In this document: positions 56,110 through 64,000 of the stretch, one piece after another
Layout: each line of letters starts with the position of its first letter
Position numbering within the stretch: the stretch's first letter is position 1
Source of the DNA: Solanum dulcamara
Taxonomy: Eukaryota > Streptophyta > Magnoliopsida > Solanales > Solanaceae
Length of the DNA: 64,000 nucleotides
Assembly: GCF_947179165.1 (NCBI RefSeq)
Contig: NC_077245.1
Span: forward strand, 22,233,740-22,297,739
Direction: 5' to 3'
Made by a program: the position numbers and the translations under genes
The notes under the pieces: generated by a model
Databases searched by the model: none
Told to the model about the DNA's origin: nothing
What the model saw: the letters and a program-made list of their open reading frames with translations, nothing else

Positions 56110-56400
56110 GATTTAGTTATATGGTCAGCTAATTGATTTTTCTTCCTTAAAATGTGAGTTATTTGTATTTGTGCTTTTGCATAATCTATTGAATCTCTAT
56201 ATCCAGCTAATGATCTTTTAAGGAGGTTTCCAATTTATTTCTAAGACATTTTTCAGAATCAATGAGTCGATTTAAATGGTTACTTGTTTAAACTGCTTCT
56301 CGTCATCGTATTTATATGCTTCGAACATTCTTAGCACTTCAATTTCTAATATTTTGTCCAATCTCCTTTGTTGTTGCATACACTAAATATCCATATGAAT
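56110..56400 (-). pseudogene. Possible RNase H-type remnant
   Basis: The minus strand near 56117-56200 reads AKAQIQITHILRKKNQLADH, which resembles the H-I-x-R-E-x-N-x-x-A-D end of plant RNase H domains in LINE-type elements. Sequence further along the minus strand (FEAYKYDDEKQFKQVTI, near 56280-56330) also fits that family. Stops break it. The assignment is tentative. Confidence 0.4.
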
Positions 56401-56873
56401 ATCTAAAACAACAAGTATAGGAAAACTCTCCTTGATTACCTCTAAATGCACCGTATGCAGTCACTTTTAACTATTATTTTGGTGAGAGAACCTTTAGCAC
56501 TTTAACTTTACGACAGAAATTTTACAATCCTAATCTTCTTTTGAAGTATATCTGACCACTTGGCTGGAATGTACTCCTAATCTTGATCAACAGCTATAGT
56601 GTATGAGTGAATAGAGTAATAATTTTATTTGTCATATAGTCTCTCCTTTATGCTTGCAATATTTTCTTCTTTTTCATAAATTCCACAAATAACTCTAGGA
56701 ATAACATGAAAGTATGATTCATGTTATTTCTAATTGATTAATTTCCACCATGTGAAAATAATATTTTTGATGTGTAGTTCTTCGGTTTAAACTTGCAAAA
56801 GAGGAAAAATAGGACCAAGTCCTAATAACTGTTGTCAATTTCATAAAAAGGTAGGACGCGGTCTCCTAATTTT

Positions 56874-59045
56874 GTAATACCTAAGTTGAAAAGTTAAGAA
56901 AAAGAAAGATCCCAAAAAAATTTAACCAAAGTGGCTTTCACGAAGCCCTTAATGAGCCATAGAACTCACCACTGGCCATGGAAGGTCTCCATATGAGGGA
57001 ACTGAAAAAATGGAAAAAAAAAGAAGAGAAAAGTATACGAAGGGATTTACGGGTTGTGGAAAGCTTCATGAACCATAGAATAGTCCGTGAACCCGACTAC
57101 TAAAGGTCCCAGGCAAGATTGGCTTTCATGAGTTGTTATACGAACCACAAGATGGGTCATGAACCGTAGGAAGGTCCGTATGGAAAGAGGCTTTAGTTTG
57201 ATTGGGGGTTCAAGTTCACGATCGGCTGTACGACTCGTACAACTTTCAATGGATCGTGAAAGAGCCCATAGACTCGAAGTGTGCAATCCAGAATTTTCCC
57301 TTGGCTTCTATGGATCACTTCACAGACCGTAGAAGGCTTCACAGTCCGTGGAGTGTTTCGCAAAAGGGTTCCGACTAGTAATTTTAAAGGGATAAGTCAG
57401 AATTTCCCCCCACTCTTTTATTATGTTACTTGGATGTTTTTGGGACTAATTCCTAAATTATTAACTACCCAAAATCCTCCTTTAATCCCTCATTCTCTCA
57501 ACTACTCTCTTAATACAAAAAATAATAATTCTCTCTCTAGGATTTCTCTCCCAAGTCTATCTTCTTCTCCAAGCTAAGGATTTTCAAGATCAAGCTCAAG
57601 TATTCCACTTCCAATTGCATTTAGAGCTTTCATTAATCAAGATATGTGGGAATACGTCCATGGATCTTCTTTCATCCATAGAGTCCCAATGGCTTTCTCA
57701 ATTATCTCTTTTATGAAATTCTCCTAAATCCTAGTTTTGATGATTTGTATTGAGTCAATTCAATTATGCTTTTATTCAATTTCAATAATATATTCATTTA
57801 TGATTCAATCTAAATTACGTGTTTTCAAGGAGTTTTACAATGATTCATGCATTATGTTATGAATTTCAAGTATAAACTATGGATTTGTGGTCATGAATTT
57901 GATAAAGTATTATGTATGATTTATGGAAGTAATGAATTATGATCCAAGTATGTTTTCAAGCAAGTAACATGAATTGCGAAAGATTTTCTCACAATATTAA
58001 TAAAATCATGATTTAGATGCTTAGAAAGGTAAGTGTTTATATGTTTATGTTATGATCATGGTTTTTAAGGAGCTATTCTTATGATGTATTTTATGATGTG
58101 GATTGGTTGAATATTGTCTTTCCTAATGACTATAATTTATGTATTCTGTTGGGATTAACTTAGCACCGAGAGAATTTTGCGGTGGAAACTTGGTAAGGGA
58201 GTCCCTAATAGCAACCCCTAGTTCCAAACTGCGTGCCCCCGTAGGTGCCTTTATGGCCTAGCTAGTGGATCCACATATAGCTCATGTTCATGTTTATACG
58301 GAGTCTACCTTGTCAAGTAGCCTCTCTTTTATCAGTGTGGAAATTACATCGGATTTCATGTTATAGCTTACATGGTCTTAATTCTTGGTTATGGTTAAAA
58401 TACCACATATGTATATGCTCTTCTTATAACCCCTTTAGTGATGATTTATGATGCATTGACCTCATTAAATATTTTTAAGTCATTTCAAGTTTTATTTCAT
58501 GTTTTCAAGATATTTGGTCATGCATCACATGTTCATATTGATTATGTACAATTATTCTTGTTCATGAATGTTTCTCACATACTTAGTACATTCCATGTGC
58601 TAACACATACTTTTGCCTACATTTATTATAATGTAGGATCCGATGATCATTCTACTCATCCTCGTGGCCAGATTTTGGAGTTTGTTATTTATTTGTTGGT
58701 GAGTCCTCATGCTTCGAGGACACAACATTTATGATTTTTTTATGTTCCGTGATGACTTTCACTTCATTATGTTTTGGTGAATTAGGAATTTTTTCTAAGC
58801 CTCATCTATAGTAGTAGAGACATATTAGATTGTTATGCATATGTTGTCCTGTTTATTCAGAGATTTATCTTGATTTCTCTTATATCGAGATTTTCATGTT
58901 GAGACTTATATTTTGCATTCATGATTATCTCTTGATGTTGTCATACTTATCTTATGTATACTCATGTTATGCTAAGAGGGTTGGTTGGGATCTCTTGGGA
59001 TCTTAATGGTTGTGTCTCGTGCAGGGCCTAGCCTGGGTCATGACA
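56874..59045 (+). repeat. Solo LTR (2172 bp), probably Ty3/gypsy
   Basis: It begins TGTAATACCTAAGTTG, ends TGGGTCATGACA, and is flanked by a perfect AATTT duplication (56869-56873 and 59046-59050). Short palindromes of the CCGTAGAAGG/TTCATGAACC type lie at 57050-57350, and the central part (GTGGATCCACATATAGC) parallels that of the LTR at 34461. No internal retroelement sequence adjoins it. Confidence 0.92.
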
Positions 59046-59050
59046 AATTT

Positions 59051-62000
59051 AAATTAGTGCAACACTAACACTTTGATGGAAAGTATAAACCTTATCTTTT
59101 TAGTTTATCATCAATTGAAATCTTGAATTTTCATACTCTCCACATAGAAAATGATATTTTGCATGGCTTGATCATTTTTCCAAATATTTTTTGCATATCA
59201 TTCCAATGTTCTCTGTGTGTTTATGTAATTTCTTGTTGATTTGACATAAAATTTTATATGTCTCAAGCATCCACCAAAGTCTTTCCATTTTATTATTACT
59301 TCTAGAGTCAAGATTTTATCTACAATATATTTTGCTATATTTGCATTGAGATTATTTTGTTTCACCCTGTATGTACAAAGTAACTAGCTTAGTAATATAA
59401 GGCTCACGAGTCAGTTTCATCGATTTTTTATTATACATTAAAAAATATCAAAAAATTTAATATGTATGTGTGAAAATAAGAAAGGGGAGGAAAAACATAT
59501 AGTTTGGGGGGATAGGGGCATGCTGGGTGAAGCCCAGTGTCGAAACCGCAGACTCGCGCTGCAAGGAGCAGCCCCTCACGTTGAGCCTCACTCTGCGAGG
59601 CACTATATGGAGGTGGCTTTTCTATTTGTACCTTGTACATAGTCGGATCATTCTACAAGTTTTCCAAGATTCAAGCATACACCTAAAAAATCAAATTCTC
59701 TCTTAAAGTTATCAAGAATCAAAGGGGAGCAACTCCTCAAGTTAAAATATGTAAATACCATGCACGATAGTTTTCTAATTCTCTTCTGAAAAGCTTTGTA
59801 GGAGATAAATGATAAAACTTGTAGACGGGATTAGCGGTTGGAGTAACTCAAGGTAAGAGTCATTTATCTTTGACTATTTGCTAAGATTGGAGTCCCGAAT
59901 CTCTAGCTTCACAATAAGCTAATCAAGTGTCAACTAGTTCTAGTAAATTTCTGAAATAATCTTAGACTTGTGATTTCCTTATTTATAGTGGTGGCGGGAG
60001 AGTGAGCAGAGCTTCAAGAGGAATTGAGTAAGGTATGTAAGGACTATCTCTTTTTAGATTCAACATAAAAAGTTTTGTCGTATCGACATTTATCAAAAAG
60101 AGTACTCATTAACGTATTCAACTATTTTAGTAAAGGCTCATTATGATAAGTTATGTTCCTTGGCATCTTATTTATTGTAATATGTAGGTGATCCTCTTAT
60201 TTAATTTTCTTTAAGTAACAGTGAAGGATTGTTCTCGATATTTAAATTCCTATTCTAATTCTTCTCACTTGTTTCTTTTCACATGAACATATCCATTCGA
60301 GTCCATGGTGGACTCTCTCTCTCGTTTTGCATTCCTAAATCGGCCACGGTGGCCCAAGTTCTATTGTATCTTCTTTTTTCTGAGTCAGCCCCTTCAATTC
60401 GGGAAATGGAAGTTGATATACAATGAAAGGGAAGCTAGTATACAGATTACGAAAGGCAAAATGCAGAGATTACGAAAGTAAAACGCAGGGGAAAGGGACT
60501 GGTATACTGCAATATACATCTGATATATAGTTATTATACAACTAATATACAAAGGCGGAAATGGGTCGAAAACCCAAAAACACATCAGCAACAGTTCAAT
60601 TCCTGGAGACAACAACAAATCCAGGCCAAAGGGCCCAAATTCTATTTCTCTTAAATTATTTAATTGAGATAATTTATTGTTTGTTTTGATCAACTCTAAC
60701 TTTAGATTTTTTAAATTAATTTAGTTGAATTCCCCAAAAGATGAACTATTTCCTTTGTGTGGTTTTGTTGTAGCGAATTTAGTTTTATCAACTCATGTGC
60801 TCTTTATTTACTTAATCAAATATTTTTAGTCAAAATTTTTTTAGGTCTTTAATTATTTGAAGATAGTCTCTTGCTTAGCTTTAATTGACTAAATTGGCTT
60901 AAGTTATTATATTTAAAATGATTTAAATAAATTCTTACTTGATCTATTTTTTGCTAAAGTCTTAATCACTCCTAATTTATTTAAAATATTTTGAGTTTGT
61001 TGCTTTTCTTCAAGTAATTTTAAATTTTCTTTCTTAGTCAATTTTGATAAAGTTTATTTTCTTTATAAATTATTTTTAGGTGTCTTAAGTTGATTTTTTT
61101 TCTCAAATGATTTTAATTATCTTATTTTTCAAGTATTTTTTTTCAGATTTAGTAAAAAATATAAGTTTTCAAATCGTCGGATAACCGCACATTAGCGGCC
61201 ACTTTGAGTACTTAATACCTTTTCAAAGTGGAAATAAGAACCTCTTACCCATTTTCTCTAAATTTTTAAGACTTAAATATGTTAGGGTCTTTTAAATTAA
61301 GTTTTCTTAATTTCTTTAAAAAATTAAATGACGACTTTTCTTTTCTAAAATTGATTTTTTCTCTAGAAGTTAAAATTAATTTTAAATCGTTTATTTCCGA
61401 CATAACAACTAATATTATACTTGCATAATTAATATTTATATAATTAATTTCTACATAATTAATATATAAATAATTAATTTTTACATAATTATTACTCACA
61501 TAACTAATCTCTTCATAATTAATTCTTATATAGTTGATACTTGCATGACTAAAACTACACTAAATATGAATCGAAGACTACTAGTTTCGAGAAAAAAAAA
61601 ATTATTGGTTGGTATAAAACTCTAATTTGTCGGCCTGTGCATAACCCCATCTAGCAATTGAAAGGGAAAACTACCTAATTAAGCATACATTCATATCATA
61701 TATATTATCTCACTATTTAAGAATTTTATACCATTGTAGTGAGATACATTAAGATCCACTGGTCCCTATAGCCTATACTAAACATCACACGCTAATCTAT
61801 CCCCTATTTCTCGCTACTACTCCAAATCAACATACTCGCACTCCTCAATCCCTCGTTGATCACCCACATTCTCTCTCCTTCTTCTCCCTCACACCATCTC
61901 CTTCACTTAAACCCTGAAAAACTTAATCGAAAATTGAGCAATACAATTCGATTGTTGAGGTTTGTAGCTGTTTCAATCATTATTTAAGTGTGTATTTGAT

Positions 62001-62432
62001 TATCTCTAGTTTTCAATTGATAGTTTCTTCTATTTTTCAATAGTTACATCAAATTATTAAAATTTCATTGATTTAAGATTTTCTTCATATACTTTGATGG
62101 CTAATAATTTTTTATTAGAGTAAGTCTTTATATATCTATTAGGTTTACACATGTATCTGCGTAAGAGTTTATGAATATGAAAAATAATAACTTTATTCAT
62201 GTATCTGAGTTGTATATGAACATATATATGTATATGCCATTATATTCCATATACATGATTCTTGTATCTGAACATGTATATGTATGAGTTATATTTATAT
62301 TTTTCTCGTTTTGTGTTAGATATGTACATATATTTTTTGGAAAATATTTTTTTCTATTTGCATAGCGAATATAACAAATAAAAATTTTATTTTATGAAAA
62401 GTCTTGTGGCAAGTAAAAAATATTTTCCTAAA

Positions 62433-62468
<36 letters not shown>

Positions 62469-62585
62469 TATATAGATATAGATATAACACAAAAAGAGAA
62501 AACAATAGAGTGGAAGATTAGGCAGCAGGGGGTAGAATTTTTTTTAAGTGTATGTGGTGTGTGGAGGGGTGGGGGTTGGGGAGAT
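59051..62585. other. Spacer with undefined repeat fragments
   Basis: No gene is recognised. 59500-59640 is GC-rich relative to its surroundings and holds GGTTTCGACACTGGGCTTCA on the minus strand, possibly a SINE or tRNA-derived fragment. 61160-61260 (CGGATAACCGCACATTAGCG, then CAAAGTGGAAATAAGAACC) resembles words seen in plant LTRs, but no ends can be defined. A (TA)n run lies at 62437-62466. Confidence 0.4.
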
Positions 62586-62590
62586 GAAGT

Positions 62591-63066
62591 TGCAAGATAG
62601 TCAAAACGCGTTTTGAATGCGTAGTCAAAAAAGGAACAAAACGCGTTTTGAACGCGTAGCCAAAAAAGGAACAAAACGCGTTTGAATGCGTAGTCAAAAA
62701 GGGAGGTTCAATACGCGGATTTTACGCGTTTCTAGTTTCCTATAAATAGAAGACCTCTTGCCCTCATTTATCCCATCCCAGAAAGAGAGAGTAAGAATAC
62801 AAAGAGAGTTATACACCAAGATAAATATTTTAGTCTTGAGTGTCCTCTTTAGTAGTTGTTCCTTTTACAAGAGAGAAGTGTTTATTATTGTTTTCTCCTT
62901 GTATTTGAGAGCTGTGTACTCCATATTTTTATAGTGAGATCCTTCTACCCCGTGGTTTTTCCCTTCTATCAGTTAGAGGGGTTTCCACGTAAAATTCTCG
63001 TGTCCAATTTATTTTCATTATTTTCATCATATCAAACTTTAGTTGTGGTGCTTCCTCCCCCAAACA
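62591..63066 (+). repeat. Solo LTR (476 bp) related to the copia-2 LTR
   Basis: It begins TGCAAGATAGTCAAAACGCG, ends TTCCTCCCCCAAACA, and is flanked by GAAGT on both sides (62586-62590 and 63067-63071). From the TATA box (CTATAAATAGA, 62740-62750) to the end it matches the copia-2 5' LTR closely (GAGAGTAAGAATACAAAGAG, then GTTATACACCAAGATAAAT). The first 130 bp differ and consist of three 35-bp repeats. Confidence 0.93.
62606..62705 (+). repeat. Three 35-bp tandem repeats in the LTR U3 part
   Basis: Units start ACGCGTTTTGAATGCGTAGT at 62606, 62641 and 62676 (period 35, third unit shorter), each with an ACGCG core. They lie directly upstream of the LTR TATA box, where copia U3 enhancer repeats usually sit. 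An enhancer role is inference. Confidence 0.85.
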
Positions 63067-63071
63067 GAAGT

Positions 63072-64000
63072 AAGAATTTTTTTTAAATACTTTTATAAGA
63101 GAAATTTAATAAATAGAAAAAAACTAAAAAATTGGGGTTTGGGGGCGAGCGCGGGGGAGGGAGGGGAGGGGGTATGGTAAGATAAAGTGGTGGAGTGAGA
63201 TAAAAAAAATATTTATATTTTATTTTATTTGGGGCGGGAGATAGTAATACTTTAATCTTAATTTTAACTAATTCTAATAGTTAATTTAATTTTAGTTAAG
63301 ATGGAATATTTTGTCCATATGAAGTGTAATGTGATAAATTTTTTAAATAAAAGAGGGAGTATAATACACACACCATGATGAGAGTGGAATAAAAGAAAGA
63401 AGTGTGTTTTAAGCTTACGCTCCAATAGCTTATGTATGAAGCTCAAAAAAGAGGAGGAATAGTTCGAGTGTGTTTTTGATATTTATTTCATGTTTTAGAT
63501 ATTTATATCATTTAGGATCTGTTTGGAAAGCCACCTGAGAATTGAAATTGGTGTAATTACTAAGATAGTAATTACCAGCCTAGTAATAACACAATCTAGT
63601 AATTATGATGACCTGTTTGTCTATCACAATGTAATTATATTGTAATTATAAGTGTAATGTTTGGTTGTACAAGTGTAATTATAATGTTGTATTAAATTTT
63701 AAAAATAAAAGTTAATTATCTAAACTTACAATTCATATTAGACAAATAAGGGCTTTTATAAATAATATTTAAAAAATATATTATCTTTTAAAAATATATT
63801 AATTAATAAAGATACGTTCTTACTAATATTATAAAAAATAATTGATTTATATTTTTTAAATTAGTATATTTTTATAAAATTAATCATAAAAACTAAAAAT
63901 ACAAGATTTTTTTTGAGCATCATGAAATGCATGTTTGACAAAAATATTAATATTATAAATATAAGTCATAAAATTATCAAACATTTGACAAAAAGATAAT
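63072..64000. other. AT-rich right end of the window
   Basis: No coding sequence. 63510-63700 (GGTGTAATTACTAAGATAGT, GTGTAATTATAATG and similar) resembles the TGTAATTAC-type termini of common Solanaceae MITEs, but paired ends could not be fixed. Confidence 0.45.

Noticed and set aside
59431..59640. Minus open frame with VCGFDTGLHPAC
   Set aside because: It resembles translated tRNA or SINE-type sequence more than a protein, but neither A and B boxes nor ends could be fixed.
1..64000. CRISPR arrays, operons, bacterial riboswitches, phage genes
   Set aside because: The window is plant nuclear DNA with spliceosomal introns; none of these was seen.
1..64000. Nuclear tRNA or rRNA genes
   Set aside because: The only tRNA-like promoter boxes found belong to the SINE at 33036-33198; no cloverleaf was found elsewhere by eye.

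Overview
The window looks like nuclear DNA of a flowering plant of the nightshade family (Solanaceae). Three things point there: intron-containing genes in AT-rich DNA, a flavonol synthase whose protein closely resembles the Petunia and tomato enzymes as I remember them, and SINE types I know from Solanaceae. I cannot name the species. Solanum or Capsicum are the obvious candidates, but that is inference.

Only four loci look like intact cellular genes, all on the minus strand. They are a three-exon flavonol synthase (FLS, 7303-11114), a four-exon selenoprotein-K-like ER membrane protein gene with Cys at the Sec position (25942-30129), a five-exon monofunctional GT51 peptidoglycan-glycosyltransferase-like gene (38525-45979), and an intronless S-domain receptor-like kinase (41655-44294) lying wholly inside intron 1 of the GT51 gene. 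I rebuilt the exon structures by hand. All splice sites are GT/AG, every phase closes, and conserved motifs run across the junctions.

The rest is mostly transposable elements. Copia-1 (1-5438, minus, runs off the left edge) is a decayed Ty1/copia element. Copia-2 (about 12162-21524, minus) is better preserved and is split in its integrase region by a 4.6-kb CACTA element (14316-18918, TSD TAA) that carries a TNP1-like Transposase_24 gene. A foldback element (about 21884-23273) holds a small hAT-like MITE. SelK intron 1 holds a LINE remnant in two opposed pieces, as twin priming would leave. Copia-3 (about 31660-37486, plus, 5' truncated) has taken a SINE-like insert, a hAT-type element that itself contains a TS-like SINE, and a 2.3-kb solo LTR. 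A MuDR-like (MULE) transposase pseudogene (about 49519-53840) is split by another solo LTR. Five solo LTRs with recognisable target-site duplications lie at 23290-23781, 34461-36726, 52467-53727, 56874-59045 and 62591-63066.

The cellular genes do not form one pathway. FLS is a cytosolic flavonoid enzyme, the SelK homologue is an ER membrane protein, the kinase is a plasma-membrane receptor, and the GT51 protein is a membrane-anchored glycosyltransferase whose role in a vascular plant is open. The GT51 gene with a receptor kinase in its intron is the item most worth following. Most sequence outside these genes and elements is AT-rich and holds nothing I can support as coding.
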